Assembly: GCA_946408305.1 (NCBI GenBank)
Contig: CAMJRQ010000051.1
Location: 1-7,725 of the forward strand
Direction: 5' to 3'
Origin: an uncultured Prevotellaceae bacterium
GTDB lineage: Bacteria; Bacteroidota; Bacteroidia; Bacteroidales; Bacteroidaceae
DNA: 7,725 bases
Under the pieces are notes generated by a model. That model was not told the origin of the DNA. It was given only the letters and a program-made list of their open reading frames with translations, and searched no databases. Shown here piece after piece: positions 1 to 7,437 of the stretch (positions within the stretch are counted from its first letter, which is position 1; each line of letters starts with the position of its first letter). Position numbers and translations under genes: made by a program.

Positions 1-177
1 CTGCTCCTCGAAATCGCGCCGGATGACCCACACAATCTTGCCGAAGCCGGCCTGGATGGCGTCGTAGATGCTGTAATCCATGATGCTCTGTCCCTGAGGG
101 CCCAGCGTGTCTAACTGTTTCAGTCCGCCGTAACGACTCCCCATTCCGGCGGCCAAGAGAAATAATGTTGGCTTCAT
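1..177 (-). CDS. Sugar-phosphate-type nucleotidyltransferase, N-terminal part (runs off the window)
   Basis: This is the first 59 codons of a nucleotidyltransferase whose remainder lies before base 1. I read it from the reverse complement, starting MKPTLFLLAAGMGSRYGG. Residues 7-21 form the nucleotide-binding signature of the NTP_transferase (GT-A Rossmann-like) family: LAAG, then G13-S14-R15, then K20. In this family the glycine-rich loop and Arg/Lys hold the NTP phosphates while a sugar phosphate or similar group is activated to an NDP or CMP derivative. Residues 33-41 (MDYSIYDAI) look like the following conserved helix. The start is chosen because the signature begins at residue 7, as is usual in this family. 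The gene lies 56 bp after tamL on the same strand, and I see no -33/-7 promoter in the gap, so read-through from tamL is plausible. The substrate cannot be told from this fragment. It should be cytosolic. The fold class is secure; the specific reaction is unknown. Confidence 0.88.
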   Translation of the reverse strand, partial: MKPTLFLLAAGMGSRYGGLKQLDTLGPQGQSIMDYSIYDAIQAGFGKIVWVIRRDFEEQ

Positions 178-179
178 GT

Positions 180-221
180 TACTAATTATGAGTTAATGGT
201 TATGAGTGAATAATTTTGAGT
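180..221 (-). repeat. Three tandem copies of an AT-rich 14-bp repeat
   Basis: Read on the minus strand, bases 221-208 are ACTCAAAATTATTC, bases 207-194 are ACTCATAACCATTA and bases 193-180 are ACTCATAATTAGTA. All three begin ACTCA and the unit length is exactly 14 bp. Each unit can also be read as two related 7-bp halves. The array ends two bases before the nucleotidyltransferase ATG, so it fills most of the 56-bp gap after tamL and would form its untranslated leader or intercistronic region. It is sharply AT-rich against GC-rich coding neighbours. A role as an unstructured ribosome-loading region, or a length-variable tract, is inference. Confidence 0.7.
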
Positions 222-233
222 TCATATTGGGGG

Positions 234-2714
234 TTAGAATGGATATCCGATGGCCAGGTGGTAGCCCAGGCTCTTTCCGAAACTCGTCATGTTGTAATAG
301 CCTCGTCGCCCTGTGTCGTAGGGGGCATGGATTCCCACACCGACGTCGAAGCGGATGACCAGGAAGTCGAGGTCGTATCGCAGTCCGGCACCCGTGCCCA
401 GCGCTATCTCGTCGCCCAGCCTCCTGGCGTTGATGCTTCCCCCTTGCTGGTCGTCGCTCTTCTTCAGGAGCCAGACGTTGCCCGCATCCAGGAAGACAGC
501 CCCGTAGAGGTTGGCTATCACCGGGAAACGATACTCGGCGTTGGCCTCGAACTTCAGGTCGCCCATCTCGTCGATGTAGGAATAACGGCTGTCGGCCGGC
601 TTGTAGCTTCCCGGGCCTATGCTGCGGATGGCAAAGGCGCGGATGCTGTTGGCTCCGCCGATGGTGAAGAGGTCGTTGTAGGGGGCTGTGGGGCTGTTGC
701 CATAGCTGTAGACGGCGCCGGCAAAGACGCGGGTGGCGATGCCGCTGCGCGGTGTCAGGCGGAACAAGTGGGTGTACTGCGCGCTGGCCTTCACAAACTG
801 GGCAAAGGGCACTCCGAAGAGCTCGCGACCCTCCTTGCGGAACGACTGGCCGAAGGCGGCATAGATGGCCGAGGTGACGTTGCCCGCCTCCTTCAGCACC
901 AGCGTGAAGGTGCGTGGCGCATGGCGGCGGCTCTTCCAGTTGTAGATATATTCCATGCTCGGCACGAACTGATTCCTCATGCTGGCATAGAGTGCCTGGT
1001 TGGCACCGACGATGGAATCGAACTGTGCCGTGGAGTGCAGCTTCACGTCGTAGTCCAGACGGAAGGGGGTGATGGTGTGCTGCACGGCCGGCCGCGTCTG
1101 GTATTCATAGCTGACACGTGCCCCGAGCGACACGCGGCCGAAGTAGTTGGCCCGGTTCAGCCATCGGGCGTCGATGACGAAGTTGGTGGCCGAGAACGAC
1201 TTCCGGTTCAGCTTCCTTGCGCCGCCCGGCAGCATCAGCCGCGGATAGTTCAGGTTCAGGCTGGCGCCGTATTCATAGGAGTTGATGAGCGAACTGCGCC
1301 CGTGCATGTTGGCTCCCGTCTGCCATTCATAGGAGCCCCAGAGCTTGAGCGCCAGCGTCTCGGCTCCGCGGAAAGCATTCTGCTTCGACATGGAGAAGGT
1401 CACGCCCGGTCCCACCTGTCCGTTGCTCTTCGTCGTCACCTTGCCTTCAAATTCAGCGTCGTAGGGCTTGTCCAGCATGGCGTTGATGTAGACGTTCAGC
1501 GTGTCGCAGTTCGCCGTCGTGTCTTTGGGCAGATAGCTCACCCTCATCCGCGAGTAGATGCCCATCCCCGACAGTTTCTGCTGCATCATCTCGTGGGGCC
1601 GTTGCCGATAGAGGTCGCCCTTGCGGTAGAAGAGGAAGTGGGCCATGGCTCCCAGCTTCAGAGGCGGACGGTGTCCGCCGCTGTATTCCATGCGCAGGAA
1701 GCGTGGCCCGATGGTGTCGCGAATCTGCATGTCGTTGTATTTCAGCAGCGTGATAAACGTCTCGCCCATGTAATAAGGTCGGGCCGCTTCGGCGGGCATG
1801 TCGGGCTGTGGCCGGGCTTCCAACTGCACGCGCAGCGGCCGTTGCAGCGTGTCGGCCCTGTAGGTGATGTGTTCGGGCTGGAAGAAATAGTAGCCGTTGT
1901 TGCGGAAAAGCGTGCTCAGCCTCTTGCGTTCCTCGTCCAGGTTGGGCACACTGAAGGGGTCGCCGCGATGCAGCAGCGAGGCTTTCCGGTAGAGGTGAAT
2001 GAGGCTGTCTGCCTCGTGTGGGAAGCCGCAGTAGCGAATCGAGTCGAGGTGGAAGAGCTCGCCCGGATGCACTTCGTAGGAGAGTTTCGCCTGACGCGCG
2101 TTCGGCCCGGGCACCGTGTCGTGATCTGCCCAGCCGCGCAGATAGCCGTAGTTCTTCAGCGTGTTGCGGGCCACCTGAGTGCGCACACTCGGATTGGCGG
2201 TGCTGATGTAGCGCGGTTTCGAGGCAAAGGTGTTGAACATCCATTTGCCGAAGCGGCGCTCGGCTTTCAGGTAGCGGTTGTAGACCCACAGCCTCACGGG
2301 CCAGGGCCATCTTACCCGGCTGCTGCCCATGATGGAGCCGTTCGGCGCAAACGAGAGTGCACCCTCAATCTCCTCCTTCGCGGTCTCGTAGGCCAGGGCA
2401 TCCTTCTTGGCGTCAATCGGAAACTCTGCTTCCTCGGGGCGAACCGTCTTGCGGAGTGAGTCGAGCGCCGAAGCGTCGCCCGAGAGCAGTCCCTCCACGG
2501 TGTTGTAGGCTCCAGCCAGAGCTGTGATGACACCCTCCTCGTCGTCCGTCTTTTCAGCTTTCGCCTTCTTCGGCGGTTTGTCGTAGGCCAGCTCGCTGAT
2601 GCCGGTATAGAGCACCTCCTCGACGGGCAGGTTGCTCATCGTGTCGCAGGCTGCGAGGAGTGCCATCCAGCAGGCTGCTGCAGATAATCCTATGTATCGG
2701 GCGATGCGTCTCAT
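234..2714 (-). CDS. tamL: TamL: lipoprotein-anchored TamA-like Omp85 outer-membrane protein
   Basis: This is an outer-membrane beta-barrel of the Omp85 superfamily, the partner of TamB in outer-membrane assembly. The N-terminus is a type II signal peptide with lipobox L20-A21-A22-C23, so the mature protein should be acylated at Cys23. A charged linker (about 45-110) precedes the conserved block at 119-196 (SFAPNGSIMGSS, LWVYN, GKWMFN). POTRA-like beta-alpha-alpha-beta-beta regions lie at about 170-217, 211-300 and 353-415. The barrel fills about 418-826 and includes the loop-6 motif GGANSIRAF (Arg692), the EYRFP...FLDAGNVW strand (Asp743) and GAGLRYDLDF, and it ends in an aromatic residue (YPF). 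The start is fixed by the signal peptide and the ATGA overlap with tamB. The lipid-anchored form is the TamL variant known from Bacteroidota. The cargo is unknown: TAM proteins have been linked both to assembly of some barrels and to phospholipid transport. BamA is less likely, given the lipobox and the tamB neighbour. Confidence 0.93.
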   Translation of the reverse strand: MRRIARYIGLSAAACWMALLAACDTMSNLPVEEVLYTGISELAYDKPPKKAKAEKTDDEEGVITALAGAYNTVEGLLSGDASALDSLRKTVRPEEAEFPIDAKKDALAYETAKEEIEGALSFAPNGSIMGSSRVRWPWPVRLWVYNRYLKAERRFGKWMFNTFASKPRYISTANPSVRTQVARNTLKNYGYLRGWADHDTVPGPNARQAKLSYEVHPGELFHLDSIRYCGFPHEADSLIHLYRKASLLHRGDPFSVPNLDEERKRLSTLFRNNGYYFFQPEHITYRADTLQRPLRVQLEARPQPDMPAEAARPYYMGETFITLLKYNDMQIRDTIGPRFLRMEYSGGHRPPLKLGAMAHFLFYRKGDLYRQRPHEMMQQKLSGMGIYSRMRVSYLPKDTTANCDTLNVYINAMLDKPYDAEFEGKVTTKSNGQVGPGVTFSMSKQNAFRGAETLALKLWGSYEWQTGANMHGRSSLINSYEYGASLNLNYPRLMLPGGARKLNRKSFSATNFVIDARWLNRANYFGRVSLGARVSYEYQTRPAVQHTITPFRLDYDVKLHSTAQFDSIVGANQALYASMRNQFVPSMEYIYNWKSRRHAPRTFTLVLKEAGNVTSAIYAAFGQSFRKEGRELFGVPFAQFVKASAQYTHLFRLTPRSGIATRVFAGAVYSYGNSPTAPYNDLFTIGGANSIRAFAIRSIGPGSYKPADSRYSYIDEMGDLKFEANAEYRFPVIANLYGAVFLDAGNVWLLKKSDDQQGGSINARRLGDEIALGTGAGLRYDLDFLVIRFDVGVGIHAPYDTGRRGYYNMTSFGKSLGYHLAIGYPF
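2711..2714 (-). promoter_or_regulatory. ATGA stop-start overlap joining tamB and tamL
   Basis: On the minus strand the tamL ATG occupies 2714-2712 and the tamB TGA occupies 2713-2711. This four-base overlap is a common arrangement for termination-reinitiation, in which a ribosome finishing one protein starts the next. No purine-rich Shine-Dalgarno stretch is evident just upstream. Coupled synthesis would keep the inner-membrane and outer-membrane partners in proportion; that consequence is inferred. Confidence 0.85.
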
Positions 2715-5700
2715 TTCGCGGGTTTCGTGGGTTCGTTCGTTCGGGGCTGGAGCCTTGTTTCTTGGGGCTTCTTGCGGAAGATGAAGAGTTCGCCCAGCCG
2801 CTCTGTCTTGCGGCGGAAGACCACTCCGGCTCCCATCTCGGTTATCTCACCCTCGAGGAGCGACTCGTAGTTGTGGTCGTAGTAGACACGAACGTAGCGT
2901 GTGGCGCTCTGGTCGAGGCGGTATTCTATCGAGATGTTGTCGATGATGCTCTGTCCGGTGTTCTGGGCGTCGGCACCCGACGAGACCTTTCCTCCGACGA
3001 TTACGGCGATGCGGTTTCCCCAGAAACGCTTGGCGAAGGAGAAGCTGTAGTCGGTCTGTGCCGAGCCCGACTGGGTGGTGGTGTTCTCGATTCCCACGTT
3101 GAAGTCTATGGTACTCTGTGCCATGCCCACCAGATTGTTTATCTCGTTCTGCAGATAGCTGTTCAGCGTGTTGCTGGTGCTGAAGCCGGGCGTCTCGGAG
3201 AAGTCGCTCAGATACATTCCCGTGGCCAGCATCGTCACGGCCACTCGCCCGCGGTCTTCGTCGCTCATGGCGGCCAGCTGGTTCTGCACGGTCAGGTCTT
3301 CGGGGGCTGAGAGTGTGAACTGCAATCCCATGTTCTCAAGCGTCTGCGAGATGTTCAGCCCGACGTCGAAGGCCACGCTCCGTGGCTGGTTGTTCTCGGT
3401 CACGGTGCTCCTCATGCGTTCGCGGGCTCGGATGTTGAGCGTGGGGTTCGTCAGCTCGTCGCGGAACTCGACGTAGCTGCCGTTCTCGATGTGGAAGTGC
3501 TTGCTGCCCACCACGGGCAGGACGGTGTAGTTCATGTCGCCACTTAGGATGGTGTATCGGCCGTTCATCTGCATTCCGCGGGCGTTGTCGTAGCTCAGCG
3601 TCAGGTCGCCTCCGCCTTCCAGGTTGATGTAGTCCTGCCCCGTCTCGCTCAGCAGGCAATGGAGCTGGGCCGAGGGTTGGATGGAGAGGACGAATTGCAT
3701 GTCGAGGAACTTTCGCTTTGTCTTGGTCACCTCCGCCTCGATGGTGTCGTTGAAGTCTGTGAAGGTCACCAGGTCGGCGAGACGGTCCTCGACGGTGAGC
3801 GGGCTGTCCTCGAGGACGTAGGTCAGGTCGGTTGTCCCCAGCACGTTGAGCCGTCCGCGCATCTTCAGGTTGTCCAGCGTTCCGCTGATTCGGCTTCTGA
3901 CGTCGACGTTTGCCTTTCCGTAGGCCAGAGAGTTGCGCTGTTTCGGGGCGTTGATAAGCTGGTAGTTGTCGGCCCTGACGGTCACGTCGAGGCGTATGGC
4001 ATCGGTCTGGCGGAAGTCCACGTTTCCGTCGAGCGTGAGCGGGTTCCGTCCGGTGGTGTAGGCCTCGATGCGGTCCAGGTCAATGCGACTCTGGCTGATG
4101 CGCAGCGTGTCGTTGGGGAAGGCCAGGTTCAGGTTGTAGGGTTCGGAGATGAGCTTCATGGCATCGGTGGTCAGCAGGCCGCTCAACAGTGGCTGCTGCG
4201 TGGTTCCCTTCACCTGCAACTCGCCGTCAACGGTTCCTTTCAGCTGTGCCATTCCGTTGGGGATGAATCCGTTGGCCAGCGTCAGCGGCAGATGTACGAG
4301 CTGCGCCGTTCCGTCGATTTCGGGAGCCTCCGTCTTACCTTTTCCCGTCTTGACGCCGCCGCTCAGCATCATCACTTCGTTTCCGTTGTGCGTCACGATT
4401 CCGTCGGCATAGTGCGTCCCGTCGGCATTGGGCAGATAGACGGCGTTGAGCCCCACGTCGCCCAGCTCGGCTCCGTCGTAGCGCATCTGGCGGACGGTCA
4501 TGTCGGTGGAGACCGAGAGCGTCGTGCTGTCGGCCTGCACGTAGTGGAAGTCGCCGTGGAGTAGCCCGCCGATGGGCGGCATGTAGGGCAGCGCGTTGGC
4601 CAACTCGCCCACGTTGAAGTGGTTAAGGCTCAGCGTCAGGTCTTGCAGCGCCTCGCCCGGTGTGCTGTAGAGTTTTATTCCGGTGCCGTCGTCGGCCAGC
4701 AAGTCCACGGCCGCCTCAATGCGTCTGTCGTTTGTCAGCGCCACGAAGTTGTCCTCGTTCAACCGGAAGTGTCGGTAGGCCAGCACGGGATTGAGCGGCT
4801 CGAAGTGGATGCGCGAGCCGTTCTCGAGCATCTCGGCCTGCAGCCCGAGGTCCACGCCCTTGCGTCCCTTGGCGTCGTAGAAAAGCAACGATGCCTGGGC
4901 TCCCGTCTGTGTCAGCTGGGCAGCCAGTCTGCTCTCGAAGCTCACCGTCTTGTTCTTAGGTCCGTTTCTCACGCGTCCCTCCATCCTCAGCCCGTCGGCC
5001 TCGTGAAAGAGGTTCCACGAGATGGTGTCAAGCAGCAGGGCCCCGGTGTCGAGTGCCCACAGACGTCCGTTGCCGTTCAGCCCGCTCGTGGTGTCCGAGC
5101 GCAGCTCCATCTCCAGCCGTTCCATCTCCAGCCCGTTGGCCTGTAGGATGTTGGCCACGGGATTGTCGCTGCCCGAGCGCAGGCTCATCCTGAAGTTGGG
5201 CAGCAGCGAGCGCAGTGTGTCTTGCCGGATGCAGAAGTTGCGACGCTCGGCTTCGAGTTCGGCCATCAGTCCCTGCAATGCGGCTCTCAGCTCCCCGAAG
5301 CCCTGTCCGCTCTGGGCCTCGGCCTGCAGGTCGCCCGAAGCGACGGCGGCGCTCATCTGCTCGGCCGTGGTGGCTAGACGAGCCGTCAGGTCGTGGGGAT
5401 AGAACGTCGTGTCGGGCAGCTGCAGGGTGAGCGCCTTTATCGTGGCCTCTAGACGATGAGTGTCGCGCAGGTCGCTCTCGCCCTCGGCATGGAGTGCGAG
5501 GCTCACGGTGAGCGAGTCCTTCGTCAGACCCAGCTTTTGGGCTGCCAGATGGCGCAGGTCGGCATCCAGATGGGCGTTGCTCAGCGTGCGTGCCATGTCG
5601 GCCTCGGCGCAGGCATCGAGGCCCAGCAGCTCGTTCTCGCCCTTCATCTCCAGTCGGCCCCGGCCATTGGCCACGCGCCCTTTCAGCCAGACGTCTTCTA

Positions 5701-7330
5701 TCTCGTGGTCGGCGTAGCAGAGACGGTCCACCTGTGCCTCGGCTTCCAGGCGAGTCTTGGGGTCGAAGGGGTCGAATCCGCGTCCGCGGGCCTTGGCCGT
5801 GAGCCATACTCGTCCCAGCTCCTTGTGGGCCAGGAAATGGTTGGCTGCCAGCCCGTCGGTGTGCAGCCTGGCTTCGTATCCCGTGGTGGCCGTGTCGTAC
5901 CACCCCGTGAGCCGGGCCTTGCCGCCACCCTCTCTCACCAGCGCGTCCACGCTGTATCGGTCGCCCTTCATGCCCAGCTTTCCTGTCATGGTCAGGCGTG
6001 GCAGACGGAACGATTCGCTGTTTGCCAGACGATTCACCATCGAGAGGTCGGTGGCGCTCAGATCTACCTCGGCCTCGAGGGCCGGCCGGCGGTCGGGGTC
6101 GGCCAGGTTGGTCAGCCATCCGCCGCCCTCGATGCGTGCCACACCCGGAATCTCCACCCTCATGCGTTCCATCCAAAGGCTGTCCACGTTGCCCGTGGCT
6201 CTCAGCTCTGCCTCGATGGGCTGGCTGCCCCGGTACATTTTGTCTATTAGTGCGCGCGTCTTCTCGTCGGTGGCGGCCCTCAGGTCGTCGAGGCCCAGCC
6301 GGATGTCGGCCTCGAGGTCCATCCGTCCCTTGCCGCCCCGTTGCAGTGCGCTCAAGTCCATCGTCCCCTCGGCCTTCAAACTGCTGTGAGGCGTTTCTAT
6401 CTCGGCCTCGCGCAGCATCAGCCGTCCCCGCTCCATCACTGCCTGCGCCTTCATGTCGGTCACCTCCAGCCCACACTCTTCGCGCAGTCCCTGGCACCAC
6501 AGGTTGGCCTCCAGACGGTCGCTGTCGGCAGCGTAGCGGAAGCTCTCCGCTCCCAGGTTGATATCGCTCAGGCGTAGGTGATTTGTGTCGAGCCCGGTGG
6601 CCTGTCGTGCCCCATCGCCGCGGTCGTATCGCAGCGAGTCAGCTTTCAGTGAAACCTTCTCCACGGCGTACGTCGCCTCGTCGAGCCGAATCTCGGCCCC
6701 CTCCAGCCGTGCTTCGTTCAGCACTGCTGCCAAGCTGATGGAGTCGGAAGGCAACTTCACGCCAACGCGCGAATCGTCGATGGCGAGGCGCTCCACTGCG
6801 ATGCGCCATTCTGGCCGGGTGCTCTCCGTCGAATCGCTCTCGGTTTGTTCGCCCACCGCGATGTCCAGATCGCAGCCTTCCAGACGTACGTCGTTCACCG
6901 TCAGCAGCTTCCGGCGCAGGTCTGCGTCTCGGGCCTGAATCCACAAGTCGCCCACACGGCCTTTCAGGGCAAACGGCTCCCAAAGGTCGCGCGAATCCAG
7001 GCGTCCATCCTTCAGCCCGATGCCATCCACGGCGAGGCGTCCGCGCAGAATCTGCCGGAAGCTCAGGTCCACCGTAGCCTGCCCTACGTCCACCAGCGTG
7101 TCGCCATCGCGTGTCGCCGTCAGCCCCTCGGCCTCGATGTCCAGCAGGGGAGTGAGCCGCAAACGGTCGTAGCTCAGCGCGAGCCCAGTCTGCCGCTCCA
7201 ACTGCCGTGCCGCCCTGCGTAGCACCCAGTCCTGAATGGGTGGCACGTAGAGCAACGCCCACAACAGCGCTGGCAGCAACACGATTGCCGCCACCGCGCC
7301 TCCCAGGCTTCTGCGCATTTTCCGATTCAT
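2711..7330 (-). CDS. tamB: TamB: periplasm-spanning translocation/assembly module inner-membrane protein
   Basis: TamB is an AsmA-like, bridge-type protein anchored in the inner membrane that reaches across the periplasm to its Omp85 partner. Residues 3-7 are basic (R3, K4, R6, R7) and residues 10-28 are one hydrophobic helix, a signal anchor followed by PPIQDW. From there to about residue 1000 the sequence is a long run of alternating short beta strands without catalytic motifs, as expected for the beta-groove of the family. The conserved C-terminal TamB (DUF490) domain covers about 1000-1505: KGTVDGELQVKG, then GRYTILSGDMNYTV (1257-1270), DELTNPTLNIRAR (1291-1303), and a late block with STIDFNVG and FWGNRIAVIVGGK. 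A Lys/Pro-rich tail ends the protein. At 1539 aa it is longer than the roughly 1260-aa E. coli protein. A second Met at residue 5 (ATG at 7318-7316) is an alternative start. The gene overlaps tamL, its expected partner. Confidence 0.94.
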   Translation of the reverse strand: MNRKMRRSLGGAVAAIVLLPALLWALLYVPPIQDWVLRRAARQLERQTGLALSYDRLRLTPLLDIEAEGLTATRDGDTLVDVGQATVDLSFRQILRGRLAVDGIGLKDGRLDSRDLWEPFALKGRVGDLWIQARDADLRRKLLTVNDVRLEGCDLDIAVGEQTESDSTESTRPEWRIAVERLAIDDSRVGVKLPSDSISLAAVLNEARLEGAEIRLDEATYAVEKVSLKADSLRYDRGDGARQATGLDTNHLRLSDINLGAESFRYAADSDRLEANLWCQGLREECGLEVTDMKAQAVMERGRLMLREAEIETPHSSLKAEGTMDLSALQRGGKGRMDLEADIRLGLDDLRAATDEKTRALIDKMYRGSQPIEAELRATGNVDSLWMERMRVEIPGVARIEGGGWLTNLADPDRRPALEAEVDLSATDLSMVNRLANSESFRLPRLTMTGKLGMKGDRYSVDALVREGGGKARLTGWYDTATTGYEARLHTDGLAANHFLAHKELGRVWLTAKARGRGFDPFDPKTRLEAEAQVDRLCYADHEIEDVWLKGRVANGRGRLEMKGENELLGLDACAEADMARTLSNAHLDADLRHLAAQKLGLTKDSLTVSLALHAEGESDLRDTHRLEATIKALTLQLPDTTFYPHDLTARLATTAEQMSAAVASGDLQAEAQSGQGFGELRAALQGLMAELEAERRNFCIRQDTLRSLLPNFRMSLRSGSDNPVANILQANGLEMERLEMELRSDTTSGLNGNGRLWALDTGALLLDTISWNLFHEADGLRMEGRVRNGPKNKTVSFESRLAAQLTQTGAQASLLFYDAKGRKGVDLGLQAEMLENGSRIHFEPLNPVLAYRHFRLNEDNFVALTNDRRIEAAVDLLADDGTGIKLYSTPGEALQDLTLSLNHFNVGELANALPYMPPIGGLLHGDFHYVQADSTTLSVSTDMTVRQMRYDGAELGDVGLNAVYLPNADGTHYADGIVTHNGNEVMMLSGGVKTGKGKTEAPEIDGTAQLVHLPLTLANGFIPNGMAQLKGTVDGELQVKGTTQQPLLSGLLTTDAMKLISEPYNLNLAFPNDTLRISQSRIDLDRIEAYTTGRNPLTLDGNVDFRQTDAIRLDVTVRADNYQLINAPKQRNSLAYGKANVDVRSRISGTLDNLKMRGRLNVLGTTDLTYVLEDSPLTVEDRLADLVTFTDFNDTIEAEVTKTKRKFLDMQFVLSIQPSAQLHCLLSETGQDYINLEGGGDLTLSYDNARGMQMNGRYTILSGDMNYTVLPVVGSKHFHIENGSYVEFRDELTNPTLNIRARERMRSTVTENNQPRSVAFDVGLNISQTLENMGLQFTLSAPEDLTVQNQLAAMSDEDRGRVAVTMLATGMYLSDFSETPGFSTSNTLNSYLQNEINNLVGMAQSTIDFNVGIENTTTQSGSAQTDYSFSFAKRFWGNRIAVIVGGKVSSGADAQNTGQSIIDNISIEYRLDQSATRYVRVYYDHNYESLLEGEITEMGAGVVFRRKTERLGELFIFRKKPQETRLQPRTNEPTKPAK

Positions 7331-7334
7331 ACTG

Positions 7335-7366
7335 CAAAGGTACGATTAAGCGAGCGGAAAAACAAA
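7335..7366 (-). promoter_or_regulatory. Bacteroidota-type -33/-7 promoter of tamB-tamL
   Basis: On the minus strand TTTG at 7366-7363 is followed after exactly 20 bp by TACCTTTG at 7342-7335. This fits the established Bacteroidota primary-sigma consensus of TTTG near -33 and TAnnTTTG near -7. It lies directly before tamB and is the only such pair I found in this intergenic region. The -7 box ends four bases before the annotated tamB ATG, so the transcript would have almost no leader if translation begins there. Confidence 0.8.
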
Positions 7367-7374
7367 GCTTGATG

Positions 7375-7423
7375 TGATTTTTCTCACGCTGATTCTCGCA
7401 GATATACCTGATTTTTCTGCACG
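7375..7423 (+). repeat. Three imperfect copies of a TGATT-type 15-bp motif
   Basis: Read on the plus strand, copies begin at 7375 (TGATTTTTCTCACGC), 7390 (TGATTCTCGCAGATA) and 7409 (TGATTTTTCTGCACG). The first and third share the exact 10-mer TGATTTTTCT; the middle one resembles the first with three T residues and one A removed. They lie between the nuclease stop codon and the tamB -33 element. They could be an operator-like cluster, part of a dispersed intergenic repeat, or chance in a T-rich patch; the sequence alone does not decide. Confidence 0.4.
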
Positions 7424-7437
7424 GCCCGCGGGAGCGG

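Noticed and set aside
178..233. A separate promoter for the nucleotidyltransferase in the gap after tamL
   Set aside because: The minus-strand text has no TAnnTTTG or TTTG element in the 56-bp gap. AT-richness alone is not enough to call a promoter.
216..2459. A 747-codon open frame on the plus strand opposite tamL
   Set aside because: Its composition is Val/His/Gly/Arg-rich with no recognisable domain, and it lies antisense to a gene with clear lipobox, POTRA and Omp85 barrel motifs. Long antisense open frames arise readily in GC-rich coding DNA with biased third positions.
234..2714. Identification of the barrel protein as BamA
   Set aside because: It has a lipoprotein signal, a TamL-type conserved block before the POTRAs, and a four-base overlap with tamB. 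BamA normally has a signal peptidase I signal and five POTRA domains.
3659..6250. Plus-strand open frames at 3659-4564, 4619-5146 and 5456-6250
   Set aside because: All are antisense to tamB, show no domain or signal peptide I can recognise, and have the same biased composition as other antisense shadows.
5028..6500. A 490-codon open frame on the minus strand inside tamB in another frame
   Set aside because: The translation is dominated by Arg, Gly, Pro, Ala and His, typical of a frame-shifted read of GC-rich coding sequence. The tamB frame is continuous through this region.
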